Positions 17,912 through 27,308 of a stretch of 64,000 bases of DNA are shown piece by piece. This stretch comes from JBNLBS01 sp050303415. GTDB lineage: Bacteria; Pseudomonadota; Gammaproteobacteria; Methylococcales; Methylomonadaceae. The translations under genes and the position numbers were made by a program. The notes beneath the pieces are model-generated. The model saw only the letters and a program-made list of their open reading frames with translations. It had not been told where the DNA came from and made no database searches. The DNA lies in assembly GCA_050303415.1 (NCBI GenBank), contig JBNLBS010000009.1:79099-143098 (forward strand), read 5' to 3'. Each line of letters starts with the position of its first letter. Within the stretch, counting starts at the first letter, position 1.

Positions 17912-19144
17912 ATGGAGATACGGAATACATTAATGTGTTACCGCAAAGCGATTCAGGGAGTCCTTATTGCCTTATTGTTTGGCGGGTTACCCAATTATGG
18001 TATGGCTCTGGAAATTGGCTTGGGCGACTGGCAGGCTCACGGTTTTTTCAGTCAGGGTTATACTTTGACTTCTAAATACCATGTTTTCGGGCAAAGTCGT
18101 GATGGCGGTAGTTTGGACTTTACTGAAGTCGGCATTAATATCTTAGGCCATATCACGCCGAATTTACTTATGGCCGGACAGGGTTTATACCGGTCAGCCG
18201 GCGGCTCGGACCGGGAAGATTTTCGATTGGATTTTGCCAATCTTGATTACCATTTGGCACTAGGAAAGAATATGACTGCCGGTATAAGGGCGGGGCGGGT
18301 TAAAAATCCGTTTGGTCTCTATAACGATACCCGAGATGTCGTCTGGACCCGACCCGGTGTAATGATGCCCCAATCTGTTTATTTCGATTCGTTGGCACTA
18401 CGGCAAGCAATGATCTCTTCTGACGGCGGTGTATTATATGGGCGCTATGCGATCGGAGACCATGCCGTGACAACCGAGTTTGTGGTATCCGAACCGTTAG
18501 ATGATCAAGGTGGTGCAACTGCTTTTTTGACCGGTATTCCGAATGTTAGAGGAAAACTGGAGGGGCGCCCCCTGTTTGTCGGTCGGATGGGTTATGAATG
18601 GCAAGAGGGACGTTTCAAGTTATTGTTCAGTGTTGTCGATCTTGACCGCGATTTTAACTCTTCCACGCCCGGCCTCCCGTCAGGGAATATTAAAGCTTTC
18701 TATCCACTTGCATCAGCACAGTTAAATTTGGAGGATTGGAGTTTTACCGGTGAGTATGGTCAAGTGACGACAGAACGTAGCGGTTACCTTCCCGGCGGAA
18801 GAACCGTTGAAAATACATCGGAAAGTTTTTATGTACAAGCTCAATACCGATTTATGGAGGGGTGGTCCAGTTTATTGCGGTATGATAGTTTCATTGCCGA
18901 TATTGATGATCGTGATGGATCGCATAATTCGGCACTAACCGGTTTACCTAAACATAGCTTTTATGCCCGCGACTTGACTCTTGGGTTACATTGGGAATTT
19001 GTCCAAAACTGGTTGCTGGTTTCGGAGTATCACTCGGTTTGGGGAACTGCCTGGCTTTCTTCAGCGGATAACCCCGGTTTGGGGTTAAAGACTGGCCCTG
19101 AACGCTGGGATATGTTCTCATTTATGGTGTCGTATAGATTTTAA
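17912..19144 (+). CDS. Outer-membrane beta-barrel (porin-like) protein
   Basis: A signal peptide (IQGVLIALLFGGLPNYGMA) is followed by alternating amphipathic strands and ends in VSYRF, an aromatic C-terminus suited to BAM insertion. Segments such as DWQAHGFFSQGY, ILGHITPNLLMAGQGLYRS and AGIRAGRVKNPFGLYNDTRD resemble uncharacterised proteobacterial porins. The start at 17912 is favoured by AGGAG at 17900-17904 with a 7-base spacer over upstream ATGs at 17888 and 17906. It sits between the PstS-like protein and the GGDEF/EAL sensor and is probably co-transcribed with both. The transported solute is unknown. Confidence 0.82.
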   Translation: MEIRNTLMCYRKAIQGVLIALLFGGLPNYGMALEIGLGDWQAHGFFSQGYTLTSKYHVFGQSRDGGSLDFTEVGINILGHITPNLLMAGQGLYRSAGGSDREDFRLDFANLDYHLALGKNMTAGIRAGRVKNPFGLYNDTRDVVWTRPGVMMPQSVYFDSLALRQAMISSDGGVLYGRYAIGDHAVTTEFVVSEPLDDQGGATAFLTGIPNVRGKLEGRPLFVGRMGYEWQEGRFKLLFSVVDLDRDFNSSTPGLPSGNIKAFYPLASAQLNLEDWSFTGEYGQVTTERSGYLPGGRTVENTSESFYVQAQYRFMEGWSSLLRYDSFIADIDDRDGSHNSALTGLPKHSFYARDLTLGLHWEFVQNWLLVSEYHSVWGTAWLSSADNPGLGLKTGPERWDMFSFMVSYRF

Positions 19145-19158
19145 AGGCAGGGTAGGCA

Positions 19159-22008
19159 GTGGGGGCAAGGGAAAAATTAACACGATCAAATCAAATTGAA
19201 AGCCGATTTATCGGTTTGCGTTGGAAAAGTCTTTTTTGGTTGAGTTTGCTTTTGCTCTGTATGAGCTCTGTGTTTTATGCTTTAAATTATCACTCCCTTA
19301 TGACACAGTTTCAGGCAAGACAGGATGCCGACATTAGTTTTCTTCGTCACCATATCAAGGGTCTTTTTACCGGAACATCAGATCGCCTGATGCGTTTGGG
19401 GGGTGGATTGGCGACAATGAAGGATTTGGGCGATGCATTAAGATCGGGGTCTGAGCAGAAAAAAACAGATTTGGTTTCTAATTATTACGCCAGTTTAGGC
19501 TATGAATTGGATATGAGACAGATTGAGCTTTATACCACTGATGGTACTCGAGTAGGACGCTGGGCTCAATTTGGCGTAGAGGATCTACCTTCTAAGTTGT
19601 ATAAATCTGCCGTCGACAAGGTTCAAAAAGAGGAGCGTCCTTTCTCATTATTGCATTGCCATCCATTGTGTTTGCTCTATGCTTTTGTTCCGGTTCTCGC
19701 TTCAGGAGAAAATGTGGGTGTTATTGCATTGGGTCAATCGGTTGCAGACTTTATCATCGACTTTAAACTGATTACTGGTGCGGATATAGCGTTGGCAGTT
19801 CCATCTGTGGGCAGAGGAGGGGAAAACCTAGATGCCTGGAACGTCAGAATGTCGGCTTTGACAGAAACCAAGGTGTTGTTACCTTTATTGAATCATTTGT
19901 CGGAGCAATACCCGGATCCGGCAGTATTGGATCACGGTCGTATGGTGAGCTGGAAACAGGCTCATTATGATATCCATCGAATTCAGCTGGACAGTATCAT
20001 TCCTGGTCAGGCAGGGTTTATTTTGTTGGTTACCGATGTCAGCCGAAATTTTCAAGAAATTAATAAAGCCTTGCAACAAGGATTATTGGCGACGTTGATC
20101 AGTCTTTTGGTGGCTGAATTAATCCTGTTATATCTGATCCGTGTGCCTTTGCACCGTTTGAGTCAATTGGCATTGCATTTGCCGTTATTGGCGCAAGGCT
20201 CTTATGAACTGGCTCGGCAGTATTTTTCCTCACCACAGCAGAGAAAGCAATTTCGTGATGAAATCGATTTTTTGTATGAAAGTGCGATGCAGCTTTCGCA
20301 TCAACTCGAACAGAAAAGTTTATCAATAGCAAGTAAAAACAGAGAGTTGGCTGAGGAAAGAGACTTTATTCAGGGCTTATTAGCTTCGGCTCAAGTGCTG
20401 GTTGTGACTCAAACCAAAAATGGCGTCATTAGAGTTGGCAATAATTTCGCTGCCCAACTGACGGGTTTTACTCAGGAACAACTGTATGGAAAACGGTTTG
20501 TTGATTTGATTGCTGATCCCAAGTATAGACAAGATGTGCAGAATCAAATACAAGCGCTGTGCAATAATGACCAGCGTCAAATGGAGCATGAACATGATCT
20601 TATTTCCAAGAATGGTGAGCGACGCAAAGTTGTCTGGGTGCATACGCCATTGCATGAAGTGTATACTGACGGGACAGCATTACTGTCTGTCGGTATGGAT
20701 ATTACCGAACGCGTGTGTGCCGAATCCAGAATGCGTTGGTTAGCCAATCATGATCCCTTAACATCGTTAACCAACCGACATCACTTTATAGAAGAAGTAA
20801 CGCGTTTTTATGATGAAGTTATGCGTACAGGAAACAGTGCCGCATTGTTGATTTTCGATTTGGATCATTTTAAAGAAATCAATGATACAAGTGGTCACGC
20901 TGCAGGTGATGCTTTATTGCGCATGGTGGCCGAAGAGTTAAAAAACAGGGCCCGCAAGTCCGATATTGTTGCTCGTCTTGGTGGGGATGAGTTTGCTATG
21001 TTGATGCCGCAAACAGAACGTTATGGTGCTGAAAGCTTTGCCAAGCAACTGAATGAGCGTTTGGCCGGTACGCCATTTGTTTATAAAGAGAAGCGTTATC
21101 GAATAGGAGTGAGTATCGGTATTGCTTTCTTACCGGAACATGGCGCGGATATTCAAGAAGTAATGGCCAATGCCGATTTAGCGATGTTTGAAGCCAAAAG
21201 AACAGGTCGCTCCCGTGCCCGGGTATTTTCTGAAGAGCTCAAACAATCACAGACTGTGACACAAAATGTATATTGGAATGATGTTTTGATTGAGGCGATG
21301 GAACAGCGGCAATTATTTTTTTATTATCAACCTATCATCAATATCACTACCGGAAATCTTGTTTATACCGAAGCTTTGTTGCGGATGCATTTGTCTGATG
21401 GTCGGCTCGTGATGCCCGGAGAATTTTTGCCGTCCGCTGAACGAGCCGGTTTGAATTATGCGTTGGATTGTTATGTTGTCGAAATAGCTTTGCAGGCTTT
21501 ATTGGAAGATGCAGACAAACGCCTTTCGATAAATTTGTCGACTGCCGCGTTGAATGACTTCGAGTGGATCCAGTCATTGGTTCGGGCTATACAGCAGCAT
21601 GATCTGGATCCAAAACGGATGATTTTTGAAATAACCGAAACAGCTGTTATCCAAGACATAGAAAAAGCAAAACAAATCATACATGAAGTAACGGATTTAG
21701 GTTTTAGTTTTGCAGTCGATGATTTTGGCGCGGGTTTCAGTTCTTTATATTATTTGAAACAGCTGCCGGTCAATTACGTCAAAATTGATCAATCCTTGAT
21801 TAGAGACATCGCTAACGATTCAGAGGATTTTGATTTTGTTCGTGCGTTGGTTTCTATGGTTCATGCATACGGTAAGAAAGTGGTTGCCGAAGGTGTAGAA
21901 AATGAAGTGACACTGAAGTTGCTCACGGACATGCATGTGGACTTAGTTCAAGGTTTTTATCTTGGATACCCGGTAGCTGATTACGGAACTATGGACAAGG
22001 GGGCTTAA
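19159..22008 (+). CDS. Membrane sensor with PAS, GGDEF and EAL domains
   Basis: A 949-residue inner-membrane c-di-GMP enzyme. Two membrane helices (about 23-47 and 310-335) enclose a periplasmic sensor domain. A PAS domain follows (about 410-530), then GGDEF and EAL. The cyclase motif RLGGDEF is intact (GGDEF at about residue 608), with the inhibitory RxxD site (RKSD) five residues before it. The phosphodiesterase motif YTEALLR (about 738) and DDFGAGFSSLYYLKQLP and VAEGVEN are also intact, so both activities are possible. The start is GTG at 19159, 14 bases after the barrel gene. Context suggests that the periplasmic domain reads the state of the PstS-like binding protein. Confidence 0.93.
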   Translation: MGAREKLTRSNQIESRFIGLRWKSLFWLSLLLLCMSSVFYALNYHSLMTQFQARQDADISFLRHHIKGLFTGTSDRLMRLGGGLATMKDLGDALRSGSEQKKTDLVSNYYASLGYELDMRQIELYTTDGTRVGRWAQFGVEDLPSKLYKSAVDKVQKEERPFSLLHCHPLCLLYAFVPVLASGENVGVIALGQSVADFIIDFKLITGADIALAVPSVGRGGENLDAWNVRMSALTETKVLLPLLNHLSEQYPDPAVLDHGRMVSWKQAHYDIHRIQLDSIIPGQAGFILLVTDVSRNFQEINKALQQGLLATLISLLVAELILLYLIRVPLHRLSQLALHLPLLAQGSYELARQYFSSPQQRKQFRDEIDFLYESAMQLSHQLEQKSLSIASKNRELAEERDFIQGLLASAQVLVVTQTKNGVIRVGNNFAAQLTGFTQEQLYGKRFVDLIADPKYRQDVQNQIQALCNNDQRQMEHEHDLISKNGERRKVVWVHTPLHEVYTDGTALLSVGMDITERVCAESRMRWLANHDPLTSLTNRHHFIEEVTRFYDEVMRTGNSAALLIFDLDHFKEINDTSGHAAGDALLRMVAEELKNRARKSDIVARLGGDEFAMLMPQTERYGAESFAKQLNERLAGTPFVYKEKRYRIGVSIGIAFLPEHGADIQEVMANADLAMFEAKRTGRSRARVFSEELKQSQTVTQNVYWNDVLIEAMEQRQLFFYYQPIINITTGNLVYTEALLRMHLSDGRLVMPGEFLPSAERAGLNYALDCYVVEIALQALLEDADKRLSINLSTAALNDFEWIQSLVRAIQQHDLDPKRMIFEITETAVIQDIEKAKQIIHEVTDLGFSFAVDDFGAGFSSLYYLKQLPVNYVKIDQSLIRDIANDSEDFDFVRALVSMVHAYGKKVVAEGVENEVTLKLLTDMHVDLVQGFYLGYPVADYGTMDKGA

Positions 22009-22163
22009 GTTGAGTGAACAACTTTAAGCTGGATCTGAGCGTTACACGAAAATGAATAAGCATAAAAAATATGGGAATAATACATGTTGATTGCGGGAAT
22101 AAATATTAGTACAGGGGCGTTTTTTAAAAAAATGCCAGTAAATTTTTGCATTTTGGATAGACA

Positions 22164-23171
22164 ATGAAACAAACTATCAACATTCCAGCGATTTATTGTC
22201 CCTTTCCTTCGGCAATAAGTCCGTTTGCCGATTTATTGCAGAAACGAACCTTGGACTGGGTGCGTCAGTTTGAACTGGTTTCCGGTGATCTAGCCTGGCG
22301 ACGTTTGCAACATTCTAAATTCGGTCGACTTGCTGCCAGAGCCTATCCCAATGCGCCACTAGACAGATTGGAGATTGTTGCCGCCTGGAATACATGGCTG
22401 TTCGTGCTAGATGATTATTGTGATGAGAGTGGTTTGGGTAAAAATCCTCAGCAACTGAGTTCGCTGCATGGGCGTTGCCTGGAAATTCTGACCGGGAGTT
22501 CGCCTGTTGCTAACGATCCGGCATTGGTCCAAGCTATTTACGATATTCGTATACGCATTGAGCCGTTGATGCCGTTGTCATGGCTAACTCGTTTTATTCA
22601 GAGTGCAGCGGAATATTTTGAGTCAACCCAATGGGAAGCCAAAAACCGCCAAAACAATCTTTGGCCCGAAAGCGAGACTTATATTCGTATGCGTCCTTAT
22701 ACGGGCGGCTTGCTGACCGATATCGACCTGATAGAACTGACTGAATCCATCATACTTCCGTTGACTGTACGTAAGCATCCAATATTTGCCGAATTTATTG
22801 AGATAACTAATAATGTCGTGTGCTGGTCCAATGATATTATTTCTTTACAAAAGGAGCATGATCATCAGGATATGCATAATTTAGTACTGGTTATGGATCA
22901 GCAGTATTCTCTCGGTCTACAGGAAGCGGTGAATCAGGTAAGTAGAAAGATAGAACAGCAAGTCCGGCGATTTATAGAACTGCAACAATCATTGCCTTTA
23001 TTTGAAGATAGTGTCGATGCGGATGTTGAGAAATGCATCAATATTTTATGTGCCTGGATGCGGGGCAACCTGGACTGGTCATATGAATCGAGACGTTATC
23101 TTCCCTCTGATGAGATAAAAATCTATTTAACGCCTAAAGAAAAAATCAAGGCGGCTGTTGATATACTTTGA
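22164..23171 (+). CDS. Class I terpene synthase
   Basis: A 335-residue bacterial terpene cyclase. The aspartate-rich metal motif is DDYCDE at residues 83-88 and the second metal motif is NDIISLQKE at 223-231, an exact fit to NDxxSxxKE. The RRY near residue 312 matches the conserved Arg-Tyr pair close to the C-terminus. Together they predict Mg-dependent ionisation and cyclisation of a prenyl diphosphate such as farnesyl or geranylgeranyl diphosphate. The length is normal for bacterial enzymes of this type, and no geosmin-type second domain is present. No P450, methyltransferase or prenyltransferase is adjacent, so the product cannot be guessed. It is a single gene between a c-di-GMP sensor and glnE. 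Confidence 0.9.
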   Translation: MKQTINIPAIYCPFPSAISPFADLLQKRTLDWVRQFELVSGDLAWRRLQHSKFGRLAARAYPNAPLDRLEIVAAWNTWLFVLDDYCDESGLGKNPQQLSSLHGRCLEILTGSSPVANDPALVQAIYDIRIRIEPLMPLSWLTRFIQSAAEYFESTQWEAKNRQNNLWPESETYIRMRPYTGGLLTDIDLIELTESIILPLTVRKHPIFAEFIEITNNVVCWSNDIISLQKEHDHQDMHNLVLVMDQQYSLGLQEAVNQVSRKIEQQVRRFIELQQSLPLFEDSVDADVEKCINILCAWMRGNLDWSYESRRYLPSDEIKIYLTPKEKIKAAVDIL

Positions 23172-23460
23172 CAAGTGCAATGCAAAATCAAGATCGGCAA
23201 TTCAAAAAACTAATACCTTTATGTCGAAAAAACGTCTATCAAACAAATGATTCGGCTAGTATTGGCTTGTTAAGCATTTTTATAATGCAAACATATTTGC
23301 ATTTCTTGAGTGTAATCTTAAGGAGAATAATTTTATTCATTTTAAGTCAGGTAAAACACACAGTCAGTTTTTTCACACATTATTCAAAACGCCTAAATAC
23401 TGTTTAAGCCTGCCTTTTTGATTTATTATTGAAGCTTTAAGAAATTAATCCGAGAAAGCT

Positions 23461-26325
23461 TTGAATTCAATCATAAAAAAATCAATTGAATCACTACCTC
23501 AGGCCGCTCACCAGGAAATTCAAGGGCAACTTGAGCAATTCGAAAAAGAATTACACGCTCAACAATTGAGCTTACCTGAACAGGCCGAGGTGTTATCGTC
23601 TATCGCTTCGGTTTGGTATTGTAGTCGTTTTATTGCAGAAAACTGTTTGCGTAAACCTGCATTGCTAATCGAGCTAATCGAGTCTGGTGGCTTGTTAAGT
23701 GATACCAGGCGACAGAATTATGGCGACCTTTTAAAGGACGTAAGCATTGAGGATGAAGCTGATTTAATGAGACATCTGCGCCAGTTTCGGCGTCAGGAAA
23801 TGATTCGTATCGCCTGGCGGGACTTGGCCGGTTGGGCCGAGTTGGATGAAACGCTTAGGGATTTAAGTGCGTTGGCTGATACCTGCATTCAATATGCCCT
23901 TGATTATATTTATGAACAGGCATGCGCGCGCCGGGGGACACCGGTGCTGTCGAATGGCCGTCCGCAGAATATTGTGGTGCTGGGTATGGGCAAGCTGGGT
24001 GCCCATGAACTGAATTATTCCTCCGATATTGATTTGATTTTTGCCTATCAGGAAGATGGTGTTTTACCGGATCGTAAAGAAACGAGCTATGGTGAATTTT
24101 TTACCCGTATTTGCCGAAGTCTCGTTAAAGTGCTGGATGCTATCACGGCTGACGGCTTTGTCTTTAGAACAGACATTCGTTTAAGACCTTTCGGTGATAG
24201 TGGCCCGGTCATCATGACTTTTGATGGGATGGAAAATTACTATCAGACTCAGGCCAGAGAGTGGGAACGCTATGCCATGATCAAAGTGCGTCAGGTGGCC
24301 GGTGACTTTGAAAGCGGCAAGGAACTGGCGGCAATGCTGCACCCGTTTGTTTATCGACGTTATCTGGATTACGGCGCATTTGAGGAATTACGCAGTTTAA
24401 AGCAAAAAATCACTCAGGAATTGCAGCGTAAAGACCGCATGGAAAATGTCAAACTTGGCCCCGGCGGCATTAGGGAGATTGAATTTATCGGCCAGGCCTT
24501 TCAGTTGATTCGTGGTGGGAAGGAAAAGAGCCTGCAGATTCGCGGTATTATGGATGTATTGAAAATATTGGGTGATATGGCGTTATTGACTTCGGCAGAT
24601 GCTGAACAATTGCAAAGTTCATACTGCTTCTTACGCCGGGTTGAAAATCATATCCAGCAGTATCAGGATAAACAGGCACATGATTTGCCGATTGGTGAAA
24701 AAGAGCGTTTTGTTTTGGCTTTTTCAATGGGTTATAGCAATTGGCAGGATTTTAAAATTGAATTGGATAAGGTCCGCAGGCAGGTTCATGACGTATTTGG
24801 TCAGGTTTTTTCCCTGTCGGAACAGGAACCAGCCAGTCAAAGTGGTGTTATGGTCTGGACTGGCGCGGCCGAGCGGGAGGAATTATTAACGCAGCTGGCT
24901 GAATCGGGGTTTGCCGACACTGAGAATGTGTTGAAGCAAATACAGAACTTTAAAAGCTCAGTGGCAATCAGACGGTTAACCAGTAAAGGGGTGCAAACCA
25001 TTAACAGGCTTATGCCGCAGGTAATTGATGGCATGCAGCAGGTCGAAAATCGCGATGAATGTTTGAAACGCATTCTTGATTTGTTTGAGGCAGTGGCCGG
25101 GCGTAACGTGTATTTGTCATTATTATCTGAAAACCCCGATGCTTTATCCCAGTTGATTAAGTTGTCGGCCGCCAGTTCCTGGATCAGTGAATATTTGTCT
25201 AAATTTCCAGTCTTGTTCGATGAGTTGCTGGATACCCGCTCATTATATGAACCACTCGAACGGGATGCGCTTGATGCTGACTTGAGCAGGTCACTGCAAC
25301 GTATTGAAGATCAAGATCCTGAACAAATCATGATTGCTTTGCGTCAGTTTAAGCAACTTAATGTATTACGTGTCGCTGCCGCCGATATTATGGGGGCTAT
25401 CCCTTTAATGGTGGTCAGCGATTATCTGACTTATATTGCCGAAGTTATTGTTAAACATACCATCAATCTGGCTTGGGATGAACTGGCGTTAAAGCATGGG
25501 GTACCGCCGGATGCTACTGAAAAAGGCGATGGTTTTGCGGTGCTGGGTTTCGGTAAACTGGGTGGTCTTGAGCTGGGCTATGGTTCCGATCTGGATATGG
25601 TGTTTTTATCGGATGTAAAAGACAGTAATTTAATGACCAATGGCAACAAGTCGATCAGTTGTGGCCATTTTTACGGTCGTTTGGGGCAAAAAATAATGAG
25701 CATACTTAATACCAATCTGTTATCGGGTATTGCCTATGAGGTGGATATGCGCCTTCGACCCAGTGGCGATTCCGGTTTATTGGTTTCACCGGTCAATGCC
25801 TATGAGGATTATCTTAAAAATAATGCCTGGACCTGGGAGCATCAGGCTTTGGTTCGCGGGCGTTTTATTGCCGGTGACGAGCGGTTAAAAGAAAAATTTG
25901 AAGCCATTAGAAAGCGTGTGCTTTGCTTAAAAAGGGACTCTGAGCAGTTGAAAACTGAAGTACGGGAGATGCGGGAAAAAATGCGCGACAACCTGGATAC
26001 TAAAGAATCTGGAAAATTTGATCTAAAACAAAGCAAAGGCGGTATTGCAGACATTGAGTTTATAGTACAATTTGCGGTATTAAACTGGGCTGTGGAAAAT
26101 GAGAATTTAGTCACTTACACTGACAATATTCGTATTTTGGATGCCCTGGTTGAAGATGGACTGATGTCATCGGAAGCTGCGGCGACACTTAAGCAGGCTT
26201 ATTGTACCTATAGAGACTATGGACATAAGCAGGTTTTACAGGGTGACAAAGCTGTAATTGATGAACAGATTTTTATTAATAGCCGGGCAAAGGTTGAAAA
26301 AATCTGGCATGAGTTTATGCAATAG
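23461..26325 (+). CDS. glnE: Bifunctional glutamine synthetase adenylyltransferase/deadenylase GlnE
   Basis: GlnE adds and removes AMP on glutamine synthetase in response to PII and glutamine. The two nucleotidyltransferase halves are both visible: GMGKLGAHELNYSSDIDLIF in the N-terminal half and GFGKLGGLELGYGSDLDMVF in the C-terminal half, each with the catalytic Asp pair. 954 residues is close to the enteric length of 946. The start is TTG with a weak GAGAAAG upstream; no ATG or GTG lies nearby in frame. Together with amtB and ntrBC in the same window it completes a nitrogen-assimilation control set. Confidence 0.97.
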   Translation: MNSIIKKSIESLPQAAHQEIQGQLEQFEKELHAQQLSLPEQAEVLSSIASVWYCSRFIAENCLRKPALLIELIESGGLLSDTRRQNYGDLLKDVSIEDEADLMRHLRQFRRQEMIRIAWRDLAGWAELDETLRDLSALADTCIQYALDYIYEQACARRGTPVLSNGRPQNIVVLGMGKLGAHELNYSSDIDLIFAYQEDGVLPDRKETSYGEFFTRICRSLVKVLDAITADGFVFRTDIRLRPFGDSGPVIMTFDGMENYYQTQAREWERYAMIKVRQVAGDFESGKELAAMLHPFVYRRYLDYGAFEELRSLKQKITQELQRKDRMENVKLGPGGIREIEFIGQAFQLIRGGKEKSLQIRGIMDVLKILGDMALLTSADAEQLQSSYCFLRRVENHIQQYQDKQAHDLPIGEKERFVLAFSMGYSNWQDFKIELDKVRRQVHDVFGQVFSLSEQEPASQSGVMVWTGAAEREELLTQLAESGFADTENVLKQIQNFKSSVAIRRLTSKGVQTINRLMPQVIDGMQQVENRDECLKRILDLFEAVAGRNVYLSLLSENPDALSQLIKLSAASSWISEYLSKFPVLFDELLDTRSLYEPLERDALDADLSRSLQRIEDQDPEQIMIALRQFKQLNVLRVAAADIMGAIPLMVVSDYLTYIAEVIVKHTINLAWDELALKHGVPPDATEKGDGFAVLGFGKLGGLELGYGSDLDMVFLSDVKDSNLMTNGNKSISCGHFYGRLGQKIMSILNTNLLSGIAYEVDMRLRPSGDSGLLVSPVNAYEDYLKNNAWTWEHQALVRGRFIAGDERLKEKFEAIRKRVLCLKRDSEQLKTEVREMREKMRDNLDTKESGKFDLKQSKGGIADIEFIVQFAVLNWAVENENLVTYTDNIRILDALVEDGLMSSEAAATLKQAYCTYRDYGHKQVLQGDKAVIDEQIFINSRAKVEKIWHEFMQ

Positions 26326-26362
26326 AATTGAATAGCAAACCTTGAGGTTGGAGAAAAAACTA

Positions 26363-27289
26363 ATGACAATGGACGATAGAGATGGGCTTATTTGGCTGGA
26401 TGGCGAATGGGTTGAGTGGCGAGAAGCCAAAGTCCATGTGCTGACGCATACCCTGCATTATGGCGCAGGTGTGTTTGAGGGCTTACGGGCTTATCAGACT
26501 GATAAAGGTGCAGCAATTTTTAAATTGGCTGAGCATACCGATCGCTTGTATCGTTCTGCACATATCCTGAATATGAATATTCCTTTTTCCAAAGAGGAGT
26601 TGAATCAGGCTCATAAAGATGCGGTGGCAAAGAATAACCTGGACAGTGCTTATATTCGCAGCATGTGTTTTTACGGTTCAGAAGGTATGGGGCTGCGTGC
26701 GGATAATTTAAAAGTGCATGTAATGATTGCAGCCTGGGAGTGGGGTGCTTATTTAGGTGCGGAAAACATGGAAAAAGGAATTCGTATCAGAACCTCTTCC
26801 TATACCCGTAATCATGTTAACAGCACCATGTGTAAAGCCAAGGCTAACGGCAATTACATTAACTCCATTCTGGCCTTACAGGAAGCCTTGAGTACAGGCT
26901 ATGATGAAGCTTTATTGCTGGATCATGAAGGTTTTGTTGCCGAAGGCAGTGGAGAAAACCTGTTTATTGTTCGTCACGGCAAGTTGTATACGCCGGAAAC
27001 GACATCGGCTCTGGAGGGTATAACCCGCGATACCTTGATTGAAATAGCCAGAGAACAGGGTTATGAGGTTGTTGAAAAACGTTTAACGCGTGATGAAGTC
27101 TATGTGTCCGATGAAGCCTTTTTTACCGGCTCGGCGGCAGAAGTTACACCGATCAGAGAATATGACGGCCGTGCAATAGGTTCCGGCACAAGAGGTCCTG
27201 TAACGGAAAAATTACAAGCGCTGTATTTTGATTATGTAAACGGTCGTCAACAAGACCATGCAAACTGGCTGACTTACGTCGCTGAATAG
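26363..27289 (+). CDS. ilvE: Branched-chain amino acid aminotransferase IlvE
   Basis: A fold-type IV PLP enzyme that transfers the amino group between glutamate and the keto acids of Val, Leu and Ile. HYGAGVFEGLRAY, the PLP-lysine segment STMCKAKANGNYINSI and ALEGITRDTL are classical. A TTG at 26342 would add 7 residues; the ATG at 26363 has GGAG nine bases upstream and gives 308 residues, the family length. It follows glnE by 37 bases and precedes waaF closely, so the three genes may form one transcript. Confidence 0.95.
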   Translation: MTMDDRDGLIWLDGEWVEWREAKVHVLTHTLHYGAGVFEGLRAYQTDKGAAIFKLAEHTDRLYRSAHILNMNIPFSKEELNQAHKDAVAKNNLDSAYIRSMCFYGSEGMGLRADNLKVHVMIAAWEWGAYLGAENMEKGIRIRTSSYTRNHVNSTMCKAKANGNYINSILALQEALSTGYDEALLLDHEGFVAEGSGENLFIVRHGKLYTPETTSALEGITRDTLIEIAREQGYEVVEKRLTRDEVYVSDEAFFTGSAAEVTPIREYDGRAIGSGTRGPVTEKLQALYFDYVNGRQQDHANWLTYVAE

Positions 27290-27308
27290 TTTGACTTTAC
27301 CGAAACAG

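Noticed and set aside
23168..23407. 79-codon ORF starting at a TTG that overlaps the terpene synthase stop
   Set aside because: No ribosome-binding site, no recognisable domain, Ile/Phe/Leu-rich AT-type translation; it looks like open intergenic sequence before glnE.
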